Source: Ramlibacter tataouinensis (lineage in GTDB: Bacteria; Pseudomonadota; Gammaproteobacteria; Burkholderiales; Burkholderiaceae_C). Taken from it: a stretch of DNA of 64,000 bases. Where the stretch lies: positions 620,001 through 684,000 of the forward strand of contig NZ_CP116009.1 of NCBI RefSeq assembly GCF_027941915.1, given 5' to 3'. The position numbers and the translations under genes are program-made. Below the pieces are notes generated by a model. That model searched no databases and was not told the origin of the DNA. It saw nothing but the letters and a program-made list of their open reading frames with translations. This document shows, piece after piece, positions 42,094-50,323 of the stretch; the stretch's first letter is position 1, and every line of letters begins with the position of its first letter.

Positions 42094-43287
42094 TTGACCG
42101 AAGCCGAGCGCCTGCTGGCGCAGGCCGAGCAGCACGGGCTGGCCCCGCTGCGGCTGGCCGGCCGCCGCCTGCTGCCCATCGTGCAGGGCGGCATGGGCGT
42201 GGGCATCTCCGCCGGCGGCCTGGCCGGCACGGTGGCCGGCCTGGGCGGCGTCGGCACCATCGCCTCGGTCGACCTGCGCCGCATCCACCCCGACCTGTTC
42301 GAAGCCACCCGGCACCTGTCGGGCAAGTCCTGCAAGCCGCAGATCGACGCCGCCAACCTGGAGGCGCTGGACCGCGAGATCCGCCGCGCCCGCGGGCTGG
42401 CGCAGGGCCGCGGCCTGCTCGCCGTCAACGTCATGCGCGCGGTCGGCGAGTACGCCGGCTACGTCACGCAGGCGCTCAGGAGCGGCATCGACGCCATCGT
42501 GGTCGGCGCCGGCCTGCCGCTGGACCTGCCCGACCTGGCCAAGGATCATCCGGACGTGGCGCTGATCCCCATCCTGTCCGACGCCCGCGGCGTGCAGTTG
42601 GTGCTGCGCAAGTGGGACAAGAAGGGACGCCGCCCGGCAGCCGTCGTGATCGAGCACCCCGGCCATGCCGGCGGCCACCTGGGCGCCGCCCGGGTGGAAG
42701 ACGTGTCCGATCCCCGCTTCGACTTCGACGTGGTGCTGCCCCAGGTGGTGCAGGTGCTGCGCGAAGCCGGGCTGGAGGACGTGCCCGTCATCGCCGCCGG
42801 CGGGGTGCGCAGCCTGGACGACATCCGCCGCGTGCAGTCGCTCGGCGCCTCGGCGGCCCAGCTCGGCACGCCCTTTGCGGTCACCCGCGAGAGCGACGCC
42901 GCGCCCGAGTTCAAGCGCGTGCTGGCCGAAGCCCAGCCCCAGGACATCGTCGAATTCACCAGCGTGGCCGGGTTGCCGGCGCGCGCCGTGCGCACCCCCT
43001 GGCTGGACAAGTACCTGCGCATGCGCGAGAAGCTGCAGGCGGCGGCCCACCTCAAGAGCCACTGCACGATGTGGTTCGATTGCCTGACCGCCTGCGGACT
43101 GCGCGACGGCAAGCCAGAATGGGGCCAGTTCTGCATCGACAAGGTGCTGGGCCATGCGCTGGCCGGCGACGTGCGCAAGGGCCTGTTCTTCCGCGGCTCG
43201 GGCGCGCTGCCCTTCGGCAGCGAGATCCGCTCCGTGCAGGAACTGTTCCGCTGGCTGGTCGCCGGCGTGCGGCCGCAACCCTGCTGA
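42094..43287 (+). CDS. Nitronate monooxygenase-like FMN oxidoreductase (NPD family)
   Basis: A 397-residue TIM-barrel flavoprotein with PIVQGGMGVGISAGGLAG at the FMN site, AVVIEHPGHAGGHLGAARV near the catalytic His, and VIAAGGVRSLDDIRRVQSLG in the phosphate-binding region. The longer C-terminus with CTMWFDCLTACGLRDG contains several cysteines. The start is a TTG at 42094 without a strong ribosome site, so the true start could differ by a few codons. Nitronate monooxygenases oxidise nitroalkanes to nitrite and carbonyls. The location in a denitrification island is suggestive but its substrate is unknown. A weak FNR-like box overlaps the upstream stop. Confidence 0.8.
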   Translation: MTEAERLLAQAEQHGLAPLRLAGRRLLPIVQGGMGVGISAGGLAGTVAGLGGVGTIASVDLRRIHPDLFEATRHLSGKSCKPQIDAANLEALDREIRRARGLAQGRGLLAVNVMRAVGEYAGYVTQALRSGIDAIVVGAGLPLDLPDLAKDHPDVALIPILSDARGVQLVLRKWDKKGRRPAAVVIEHPGHAGGHLGAARVEDVSDPRFDFDVVLPQVVQVLREAGLEDVPVIAAGGVRSLDDIRRVQSLGASAAQLGTPFAVTRESDAAPEFKRVLAEAQPQDIVEFTSVAGLPARAVRTPWLDKYLRMREKLQAAAHLKSHCTMWFDCLTACGLRDGKPEWGQFCIDKVLGHALAGDVRKGLFFRGSGALPFGSEIRSVQELFRWLVAGVRPQPC

Positions 43288-43343
43288 CGCAGCCGTGACC
43301 CCGTTTCTCGCCACCCGGCGATCCTGAGAAAAGAAGCGACGAC

Positions 43344-45755
43344 ATGAAGAGAGACGACGCTCCCGCCCTGCTGGACACCACGCGCGTGCTGCCGCCGCAG
43401 CCGATCAGCGAGGACGTGCTGGCCGAGAAGTACCTCAAGGACGACGAGCGCACGATCGACGACCTGTACCGGCGGGTGGCGCGCGCGCTGGCCAGCGTCG
43501 AGGCCGAGCCCTTGCGCCCCGAGTGGGAGGCGAAGTTCCTGGCCAACCTGCAGGCCGGCGCCATCGGCGCCGGCCGCATCATGAGCGCCGCCGGCACCGG
43601 GCTGGAGGCCACGCTGATCAACTGCTTCGTGCAGCCGGTGGGCGACTGCATCCAGGGCCGCGACGACGACGGCCTGCCCGGCATCTACGAGGCGCTGCGC
43701 GAAGCCGCCGAGACCATGCGGCGCGGCGGCGGCGTCGGCTACGACTTCTCGGCGATCCGCCCGCGCGGGGCGGAAGTCAGGGCCACTGCCTCGCTCGCCT
43801 CCGGCCCGTGCAGCTACATGGACGTGTTCGACCACTCCTGCGCCACGGTGGAGAGCGCGGGGGCGCGCCGCGGCGCCCAGATGGGCGTGCTGCGCATCGA
43901 CCACCCCGACGTGCTGGAGTTCATCACCGCCAAGCGCACGCCCGGCCGCTGGTCGAACTTCAACGTCTCGGTCGGCGTCAACGACGCCTTCATGCGCACC
44001 CTGGCCGAAGGCGGCAGCTGGGACCTGGTGCACCGCGCCCGCCCCGGCGCCGCGCTGATCGAAGCCGGCGCCCACCAGCGCGAGGACGGCCTGTGGGTCT
44101 ACCGCAGCATCGCCGCCTCGCAGCTGTGGGACACGGTGATGCGCTCGGCCTACGACTTCGCCGAGCCGGGCATCCTGTTCCTCGACACCATCGACCGCGA
44201 GAACAACCTGCGCTGGTGCGAGAAGATCACGGCGACCAATCCTTGCGGTGAACAGCCGCTGCCCGCCTACGGCTGCTGCGACCTCGGCCCGGTCGTGCTG
44301 ACGCGCTTCGTGCGCCATGCCTTCGGCTACGGCGGCACGCCCGCGTTCGACTTCGAGGGCTTCGAGCGCGCCGTCGCCACCCAGGTGCGCGCGCTCGACA
44401 ACGTGCTGGACCTGACCCACTGGCCGCTGCCGCAGCAGCAGGACGAAGCGCGCGCCAAGCGCCGCATCGGCGTCGGCTTCACCGGGCTGGGCGACACGCT
44501 GGTGATGATGCAGTTGCGCTACGACCGCGAGGAAGGCCGCCAGCTGGCGGCGCAGATCGCCGAGCGCATGCGCGACGCCGCCTACGCCGCGTCGGTCGAC
44601 CTGGCGATCGAGAAGGGCGCGTTCCCGAAGTTCGAGGCCGGGCCGTACCTGGACCAGGGCACCTTCGCCAGCCGCCTGCCGCAGGCGCTGAAGGACCGCA
44701 TCCGCACCCACGGCATCCGCAACAGCCACCTGCTGTCGATCGCGCCGACCGGCACCGTCAGCCTGGCCTTCGCCGACAACGCCTCCAACGGCATCGAGCC
44801 GGCCTTCTCCTGGACCTACCGGCGCAAGAAGCGCGAAGGCGACGGCTCGCGCACCGAGTACGAGGTGATGGACCACGCCTGGCGCCTGTACGGCTCGCTC
44901 GGCGGCGACACGACCAGGCTGCCCGAGTACTTCGTCTCGGCGCTGGAGATGGACGCCGGCTCGCACCTGGCCATGATGGCCGCGGTGCAGCCCTTCATCG
45001 ACACGGCGATCTCCAAGACCGTCAACGTCGCGGTGGACTACCCCTACGACGACTTCAAGGACCTGTACCGGCAGGCCTGGCAGTCGGGCCTGAAGGGGCT
45101 GGCCACCTACCGGCCCAACACCATCCTGGGCGCGGTGCTGGAAGCCGGCCCGGCCGCGGCGGCCGAGCCGTCACCGGCGAAATCCGACCCGATGCGCGCC
45201 GTCATCGGCAGCCGCCCGCGCGGCGCCCTGCCGGCGGTGGCCGAGAAGATCAGCTACTGGACGCAGGAAGGCGAGCAGACGCTGTACATCGTGGTGTCGT
45301 TCCTGCCGGTGGAAGGCGGGCAGGAGCGCGCCATCGAGTTCTTCATGCCGGTCGGCCAGAGCGGCGAGTCGCAGCAGTGGATCACCTCCAGCATGCGGCT
45401 GCTGTCGCTGGCCGCGCGCGGCGGCTTCCTCGACCGCGCTCTGGCCGACATGCGCAAGGTCGCCTGGGACCGCGGGCCGGTGCGGCTGGGCACCTTCCAG
45501 CGCGCCGACGGCGCCCAGGTGCCGCTGTGGCACGACTCGGAAGTGGCGGCGATCGCCTACGCGGTGCAGAACATCATCGCGCGCCGCCAGGGCCAGTCCG
45601 CCGATGCGGCCGCGGCGCCGCCGCTGGCCACCGCGCCGGCGCCCAGCGCCGTCATGCCGGGTGCCAAGTGCCCCGAGTGCGGTGCGCGCGCCATGATCCG
45701 CAAGGACGGCTGCGAGTACTGCACCTCCTGCGGGCACCTCGGGGCCTGCGGTTGA
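43344..45755 (+). CDS. nrdJ: Adenosylcobalamin-dependent ribonucleotide reductase (class II, NrdJ)
   Basis: An 803-residue class II enzyme making deoxynucleotides without oxygen. The active-site loop NPCGEQPLPAYGCCDLG, GSWDLVHRARPG and the late IAPTGTVSLAFADNASNGIEP are class II signatures. A Ser-rich/Ala-rich linker precedes a C-terminal Cys-rich module CPECGARAMIRKDGCEYC likely to act in thiol transfer. Class II RNR needs no oxygen for radical formation, and class I RNR is NO-sensitive. That explains its place inside an NO island. Its stop overlaps the TTG start of nnrS. B12 biosynthesis genes are not in the window. Confidence 0.95.
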   Translation: MKRDDAPALLDTTRVLPPQPISEDVLAEKYLKDDERTIDDLYRRVARALASVEAEPLRPEWEAKFLANLQAGAIGAGRIMSAAGTGLEATLINCFVQPVGDCIQGRDDDGLPGIYEALREAAETMRRGGGVGYDFSAIRPRGAEVRATASLASGPCSYMDVFDHSCATVESAGARRGAQMGVLRIDHPDVLEFITAKRTPGRWSNFNVSVGVNDAFMRTLAEGGSWDLVHRARPGAALIEAGAHQREDGLWVYRSIAASQLWDTVMRSAYDFAEPGILFLDTIDRENNLRWCEKITATNPCGEQPLPAYGCCDLGPVVLTRFVRHAFGYGGTPAFDFEGFERAVATQVRALDNVLDLTHWPLPQQQDEARAKRRIGVGFTGLGDTLVMMQLRYDREEGRQLAAQIAERMRDAAYAASVDLAIEKGAFPKFEAGPYLDQGTFASRLPQALKDRIRTHGIRNSHLLSIAPTGTVSLAFADNASNGIEPAFSWTYRRKKREGDGSRTEYEVMDHAWRLYGSLGGDTTRLPEYFVSALEMDAGSHLAMMAAVQPFIDTAISKTVNVAVDYPYDDFKDLYRQAWQSGLKGLATYRPNTILGAVLEAGPAAAAEPSPAKSDPMRAVIGSRPRGALPAVAEKISYWTQEGEQTLYIVVSFLPVEGGQERAIEFFMPVGQSGESQQWITSSMRLLSLAARGGFLDRALADMRKVAWDRGPVRLGTFQRADGAQVPLWHDSEVAAIAYAVQNIIARRQGQSADAAAAPPLATAPAPSAVMPGAKCPECGARAMIRKDGCEYCTSCGHLGACG

Positions 45756-47017
45756 CCGGCCCCCCGGCCGACCCGCTTCCTTCTGCCTGGCGGCCCGGGC
45801 ACCTGCTGCTGGCGCCGCACCGCCTGGGCTTCTTCCTCGGCGGCGCGCTGCTGGTCGCGGCCTCGCTGTGGTGGGGCTGGGTGCTGCTGGCACGGGCCGC
45901 CGGCATGACGGGGCCGGCGCCCGCGCTGCCCGCCGTCACGCTGCATTCGGCGCTGATGGTGTTCGGCTTCCTGCCGCTGTTCTTCGTCGGCTTCCTGTTC
46001 ACCGCCGCGCCGCGCTGGCTGTACGTGCGGCCGCTGCCGGCGCGCGCACTGGTTGCGCCGGCGCTGCTGCAGGCCGGCGGCTGGCTGCTGTGGCTGCTGG
46101 GCGGGCACGGGCACCTGGCCGCCGCCGTCACCGGGTTGCTGGCCGGCACGGCCGGGCTGGGCTGGAACGCGGCGAAGTTCTGGGCCCTGGTGCGCGCCAG
46201 CAGCGAAGCCGACCGGCTGCACCCGAAGCTGGTCGGCTGGGCACTGGGGGTGGGCATCGCCTGCCAGCTCGGATTGGCCCTGGCGCTGCTGCTGGGCGCG
46301 CCAGGGCTGCAGCGCGCGCTGGTGCAGTGCGGCCTGTGGGCCTTCGTCGTGGTGGTGTTCGTGACGGTGGCGCACCGCATGCTGCCCTTCTTCACCAGCG
46401 ACGCGGTGCCGCTGGTGCGCGCCTGGGGGCCGTTCTGGATGCTGTGGCTGATGGTGGGTGCCGCGGGGTTCGAAGCGATTGCCGTGTGGGTCGATGCTTT
46501 CGGCGCGTCGCACCCGGCCTGGCTGCTGCTGCGCGGCGGGCTGGAAGTCGCCGCCGGCGCCGCGCTGGTCGCCGTCGCGGTCGCCTGGAGCCGCATCCAG
46601 AGCCTGAAGGTGCGGCTGATGCGCATGCTGCACCTGGGCTTTGCCTGGCTGGGCCTGGCGCTGCTGCTGGCCGGCGGCGCGCACCTGGCGCAGGGCTGGA
46701 GCGGCCAGCCGGTGCTGCCGCTGGCACCGCTGCACGCACTGGCCATGGGCTGCCTGGGATCGCTGCTGCTGGCCATGGTCACGCGGGTAGCGGCCGGCCA
46801 CAGCGGCCGCCCGCAGGCCGCCGACGACGTCACCTGGCTGCTGTTCTGGGCGCTGCAGGCGGCCACCGTGCTGCGGATTGCGGCATCCTTGCCGCTGCCC
46901 ACGGCGCCGGTCCTGCTGGCAGTTGCCGCCCTGGTGTGGGCCGGCGTGGTGCTGGCCTGGGCTTTTCGACTCGGAGACTGGTATGGACGCACCCGCCCCG
47001 ACGGCCGGCCCGGATGA
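45752..47017 (+). CDS. nnrS: NnrS family haem-copper membrane protein
   Basis: A 421-residue protein with about 12 transmembrane helices. NnrS motifs: HRLGFFLGG near the N-terminus, LHSALMVFGFLPLFFVGFLF with conserved His, TAAPRWLYV, VFVTVAHRMLPFFTSDAVP and LHALAMGCLGSLLLAMVTRV. Start is a TTG at 45752 overlapping the nrdJ stop, because no in-frame ATG precedes the first conserved helix. NnrS relieves stress from NO-bound iron complexes in other bacteria. It overlaps the nitroreductase gene by 35 bases, so nrdJ-nnrS-nitroreductase-hemerythrin form one run. Confidence 0.9.
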   Translation: MTGPPADPLPSAWRPGHLLLAPHRLGFFLGGALLVAASLWWGWVLLARAAGMTGPAPALPAVTLHSALMVFGFLPLFFVGFLFTAAPRWLYVRPLPARALVAPALLQAGGWLLWLLGGHGHLAAAVTGLLAGTAGLGWNAAKFWALVRASSEADRLHPKLVGWALGVGIACQLGLALALLLGAPGLQRALVQCGLWAFVVVVFVTVAHRMLPFFTSDAVPLVRAWGPFWMLWLMVGAAGFEAIAVWVDAFGASHPAWLLLRGGLEVAAGAALVAVAVAWSRIQSLKVRLMRMLHLGFAWLGLALLLAGGAHLAQGWSGQPVLPLAPLHALAMGCLGSLLLAMVTRVAAGHSGRPQAADDVTWLLFWALQAATVLRIAASLPLPTAPVLLAVAALVWAGVVLAWAFRLGDWYGRTRPDGRPG

Positions 47018-47594
47018 GGCCGCAGCCTGGGCGCAGGCCTGGATCGAATCGCGCCGCACGGTGCTGCCCAAGCGCCTGGCGCCGCCCGGGCCGTCGGCGG
47101 CCGAACTGGCGCGCATCGTGCAGGCCGCCGGCGCCGCGCCCGACCACGACCAGCTGCTGCCCTGGCGCTTCGTGCTGGTGCCCGAAGCGGCGCGCGGCCG
47201 GCTGGCCGAGGCGTTCGAGCAGGCGCTGGTGCAGCGCGATCCGCAGGCCACCGGCGAGCAGCGCGAGCAGGCGCGCGAAAAGGCGTTCCGCGCCCCGGTG
47301 CTGCTGCTGGCCGTGGCGCGGCTCGGCGGCGATGCAACCGACGTGCCGGACGCCGAGCGCCTACTGTCGCTGGGCTGCGCGGTGCAGAACCTGCTGCTGA
47401 TGGCCACCGCGCTGGGCTATGCCTCGGCGCTGACCAGCGGCAAGGCGCTGGGCTCGCGCCCGCTGCGGGAACTGTTCGCGCTGGCGCCGCACGAACAGGC
47501 CGTGTGCTTCGCCAGCATCGGCACCGCCGTAGGCCGCAAGCCCGGCAAGCCGCGGCCCCAACCCGACCGGTACCTGACCCGCCTGCCATCATGA
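46983..47594 (+). CDS. Nitroreductase-family flavoprotein
   Basis: A 203-residue FMN-dependent nitroreductase-like protein: SRRTVLPKRLAPPGPSAAEL at the N-terminus, then DHDQLLPWRFVLVPEAARG and GCAVQNLLLMATALGYASAL. These match the compact YdjA-type subfamily. The reaction is NAD(P)H-dependent reduction of nitro compounds or quinones; the physiological substrate is unknown. It overlaps nnrS by 35 bases and the next gene by four, so it belongs to the nrdJ-nnrS transcript. Confidence 0.88.
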   Translation: MDAPAPTAGPDEAAAWAQAWIESRRTVLPKRLAPPGPSAAELARIVQAAGAAPDHDQLLPWRFVLVPEAARGRLAEAFEQALVQRDPQATGEQREQAREKAFRAPVLLLAVARLGGDATDVPDAERLLSLGCAVQNLLLMATALGYASALTSGKALGSRPLRELFALAPHEQAVCFASIGTAVGRKPGKPRPQPDRYLTRLPS

Positions 47595-48139
47595 GCCGCA
47601 TCGTCTCGATCTCGCCGCCGGGCGGCGGGGCCTCGCCCACCTTCGAGCAGCCCTACGAGATGCTGGCAGCCTGCCACGAGCGGGTGCAGCGCATGCTGGC
47701 GCTGCTGGGCCGCCTGCGCGACCACCTGCGCCGGCACGGCGCCGACGACCAGGCCCGCGGCGCCGCGCGCGACGTGATGCGCTATTTCGACCAGGCCGCG
47801 CCCCAGCACCACCTGGACGAGGAACTGCACGTGTTCCCGCGCCTGGACGGCACCGGCGATGCCGCCCTGGCGGCCGTGGTGCGCCGCCTGCGCGACGACC
47901 ACCTGCGGATGGAAAGCGCCTGGGCTGCGGCCCGCTCGGTGCTCGCGCCCCTGGCCGCCGGCGAACGGGATGCGATCGATCCGGAGCAGGACCGCGCGCT
48001 GGACGACTTCGCCGGGCTGTACGACGAGCACATCCGGGCCGAGGAAGAGCTGGTCTATCCGGCGGCCTCGGCCGGCATGGACGAGGCCGACACCCGCGCC
48101 ATGGGGCAGGAGATGATGCGCCGCCGCGGCGTGCGCTGA
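47591..48139 (+). CDS. Hemerythrin-like domain protein, first
   Basis: A 182-residue four-helix protein of the hemerythrin HHE family. Iron-ligand candidates lie in ACHERVQRML, APQHHLDEELHVFPRL, RDDHLRMES and DEHIRAEEELVYP, which is the full set for a di-iron site. Hemerythrins bind O2 or NO, and family members near denitrification genes are linked to NO protection. Its ATG overlaps the nitroreductase stop by four bases. No signal peptide, so cytoplasmic. Confidence 0.9.
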   Translation: MSRIVSISPPGGGASPTFEQPYEMLAACHERVQRMLALLGRLRDHLRRHGADDQARGAARDVMRYFDQAAPQHHLDEELHVFPRLDGTGDAALAAVVRRLRDDHLRMESAWAAARSVLAPLAAGERDAIDPEQDRALDDFAGLYDEHIRAEEELVYPAASAGMDEADTRAMGQEMMRRRGVR

Positions 48140-48186
48140 AGCCCTGCTTGCGCCCGTCGGCGTGCTTCGCCCGCCCCGCGCGAGTC

Positions 48187-48200
48187 TTGACGAGTGTCAA
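48187..48200 (+). promoter_or_regulatory. FNR-family box upstream of the second hemerythrin
   Basis: TTGACGAGTGTCAA is a perfect TTGAC-N4-GTCAA inverted repeat centred about 69 bases before the start of the hemerythrin at 48263. The same variant is seen at 8450, 9466 and 37325. Confidence 0.68.
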
Positions 48201-48262
48201 CGCAGCGGCGCGCACGAAGCCTACATTCGCTGCATGCGGCACGCCGCCGCCAGGAGCAGCAG

Positions 48263-48808
48263 ATGACCCCCGTCGCCACCGCCCGCACCGAAGCGCCGAC
48301 CCCCGTCCAGCAGTTCTCCAACTGCCATGGCGGCATCCTCAGCGGTTTGCACGGTTTCAGCGAACTGCCCGCCCTGCAGGATGCCGCGGTGCGTGCCCGC
48401 AACCTGGCGCAGGAGACGCTCCAGCTGCTGGACCACGCGGTGACCGAGCACCACGCCGAGGAGGAGGACGAGCTGTTCGACGCCGTGCTGCGCAGCTCGC
48501 GGCCCGGCCCCGAGCGCGACCGGGTCAAGGTGCTGGTGGACCGCCTCACCGCCGAGCACCGGGAGATCGAGGACACGTGGAAGCGAATGCGCCCGCAGGT
48601 GCAGCAGGTCGCCGCCGGCAAGCCCGCCCAGTTGCGCGCCGAGGCGGTCAAGCTGCTGGTGGAGTCCTACCAGGCCCACGCGCAGCTCGAAGAGCGCGAG
48701 TTCCTGCCGCTGGCCGCCGAGATCCTGGGGCGCAACGGCAACCACATGGCGGCGCTCGGCCTGGCCCTGCACATGCGGCATGCGCACGTGCCGGCGGCGT
48801 ATATCTGA
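48263..48808 (+). CDS. Hemerythrin-like domain protein, second
   Basis: A 181-residue hemerythrin HHE-family protein. Ligand candidates lie in NCHGGILSGLHGF, AVTEHHAEEEDELFD, TAEHREIEDTW and AHAQLEEREFLP. The ATG at 48263 (MTPVATARTEA) is chosen over an earlier one because CAGGAGCAG lies just upstream. It differs strongly from the preceding hemerythrin. A separate FNR-type box upstream suggests its own promoter. It ends the NO island and is followed by two strong hairpins. Confidence 0.9.
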   Translation: MTPVATARTEAPTPVQQFSNCHGGILSGLHGFSELPALQDAAVRARNLAQETLQLLDHAVTEHHAEEEDELFDAVLRSSRPGPERDRVKVLVDRLTAEHREIEDTWKRMRPQVQQVAAGKPAQLRAEAVKLLVESYQAHAQLEEREFLPLAAEILGRNGNHMAALGLALHMRHAHVPAAYI

Positions 48809-48817
48809 TCATTCAGT

Positions 48818-48894
48818 TTTGAAAACGCCGCGCGTTTTCAAAGTGGTTCCTGGAACAGTTGGGCGAGGGCCGGCAAAGCCGGATCCTCGCCCAA
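48818..48894. terminator. Paired hairpins between convergent genes (bidirectional terminator)
   Basis: Hairpin 1 has a perfect 10-base stem TTTGAAAACG (48818-48827, complement 48833-48842) rich in A/T at its base. Hairpin 2 has a perfect 10-base stem TTGGGCGAGG (48859-48868, complement 48885-48894) with a smaller stem inside. They lie between the hemerythrin (plus) and DUF3297 (minus) 3' ends. The A/T content stands out against the surroundings. Confidence 0.7.
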
Positions 48895-48973
48895 AGTGTG
48901 TCCGCGCTGCATGCCATTCCGCGCGGACGGTTCGGCCTGCAGCCGGACCGGAATCCGCCGCGTCCGCCGCCAC

Positions 48974-49225
48974 TCACTTGTAGAAGGCTTCGACCTTCCC
49001 CTTCAGCTTGATCATCAGCGGCTGGCCCTTGCGGTCCAGGGTCTTGCCGGCGGGCACGCGGATCCAGCCTTCGCTGATGCAGTACTCCTCGACGTCGTCG
49101 CGCTCCTTGCCGTTGAAGCGGATGCCGACCTCGTGCTCGAAGATGGCGGGGACGTGGTGCGGGCTGCGCGGGTCGATCGACAGGCGGTCCGGGAGGGCCG
49201 GGCGTTGCGGGGCTTCTTCACTCAT
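48974..49225 (-). CDS. DUF3297 family protein
   Basis: An 83-residue soluble protein: PDRLSIDPRSPHHVPAIFEH, then GIRFNGKERDDVEEYCISEG, ending LMIKLKGKVEAFYK. This is the whole DUF3297 fold, a highly conserved small family in proteobacteria without a known role (sometimes labelled glutathione peroxidase, without evidence I know of). It is monocistronic and convergent with the NO island. Confidence 0.88.
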   Translation of the reverse strand: MSEEAPQRPALPDRLSIDPRSPHHVPAIFEHEVGIRFNGKERDDVEEYCISEGWIRVPAGKTLDRKGQPLMIKLKGKVEAFYK

Positions 49226-49435
49226 GCCCGGATTTTGCCGCGGGTCGATCGCCACCCGGCCGGCCCGGCGCGAAGGGCCGCGCAGCGCCAGCGACAGCCC
49301 GTCGATGCGTGGCGGAAAACGCCCGAAAACCGTCATCCCGGACACCTGACCGCCGGGCCACCGGACGCTCCAATTCGGCCTGCGGCCACCGCCGCCGCGT
49401 CGCACGCCGGTGTGCGCGCGAACCGGAACGCTTCC

Positions 49436-50323
49436 ATGTCCGCCTCCCCGCCCTCCGCGGCCGATCCGCTGGCCGACTTCCAGCCCCGCGACTTCACCTT
49501 CGATGGCCTGGGCAAGCGCGTGTACGTCGCCGGCCGCGGCCCGGCGGTGGTCGTCATGACCGAGATGCCCGGCATCAGCCCGCAGGTGGCGCGCTTCGCC
49601 CGCTGGGTGCGCGATGCCGGCTTCACCGTCTACATGCCCTCGCTGTTCGGCCGCGACGGCGCCGTGCCCACGGCCGAGGAAGGCGTGGCCGTGTTCAAGC
49701 GCGCCTGCGTCAGCGCCGAGTTCCGCGCCCTGGCGGCCGGCAGCCCGGCGCCGGCGATCCGCTGGCTGCGCCGGCTGGCGGCGGCGGCGCACGCCGAATG
49801 CGGCGGCCCGGGCGTGGGCGCGATCGGCATGTGCTTCACCGGCAACTTCGCGCTGTCGATGATGCTGGAGGCGCCGACGCTGGCGCCGGTGGTCTGCCAG
49901 CCATCGCTGCCGATGGAGGACCCGGCCGGCACCGGCCTGGCGCCGGCCGAGCTGGGCGCCATCCGCGAGCGGCTCGAACGCGAGGACCTGACGGTGCTGG
50001 CGCTGCGCTTCGAGGGTGACCGCTGGTGCACCGCGCAGCGCTTCGAGGCCTATCGCCAGGCGCTGGGGCCGCGCTTCGTGGCCCGGGTGCTGCCCGACAG
50101 CGCGGCCAACCCGGAGCCGCCGCCGTTCTTCCGCCACGTGGTGAACAGCCCGCACAGCGTGGTCACCGCGCACCTCATCGACGAGGCCGGGCAGCCGACG
50201 CTGGCGGCGCGCGACGAGATCCTGGCCTTCTTCGCGCAGCGGCTGCTGCGGCCGTCTTCCGACGGGGCGGGCGCCGACGCGCCGGCCGATCAGCCGCTCG
50301 CCGAGGCCGCCGGCGCCCGGTAG
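49436..50323 (+). CDS. Dienelactone hydrolase family protein
   Basis: A 295-residue alpha/beta hydrolase of the DLH family: TEMPGISPQVARFARWV near the N-terminus, the nucleophile elbow GAIGMCFTGNFAL with Cys, an acid in LRFEGDRWC and His in NSPHSVV. DLH enzymes open enol-lactones or cleave related esters. No aromatic-degradation genes surround it, so the substrate is unknown. The ATG at 49436 is picked because upstream codons are poorly conserved in character. Its 3' end overlaps the converging AraC-type gene by 34 bases. Confidence 0.85.
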   Translation: MSASPPSAADPLADFQPRDFTFDGLGKRVYVAGRGPAVVVMTEMPGISPQVARFARWVRDAGFTVYMPSLFGRDGAVPTAEEGVAVFKRACVSAEFRALAAGSPAPAIRWLRRLAAAAHAECGGPGVGAIGMCFTGNFALSMMLEAPTLAPVVCQPSLPMEDPAGTGLAPAELGAIRERLEREDLTVLALRFEGDRWCTAQRFEAYRQALGPRFVARVLPDSAANPEPPPFFRHVVNSPHSVVTAHLIDEAGQPTLAARDEILAFFAQRLLRPSSDGAGADAPADQPLAEAAGAR

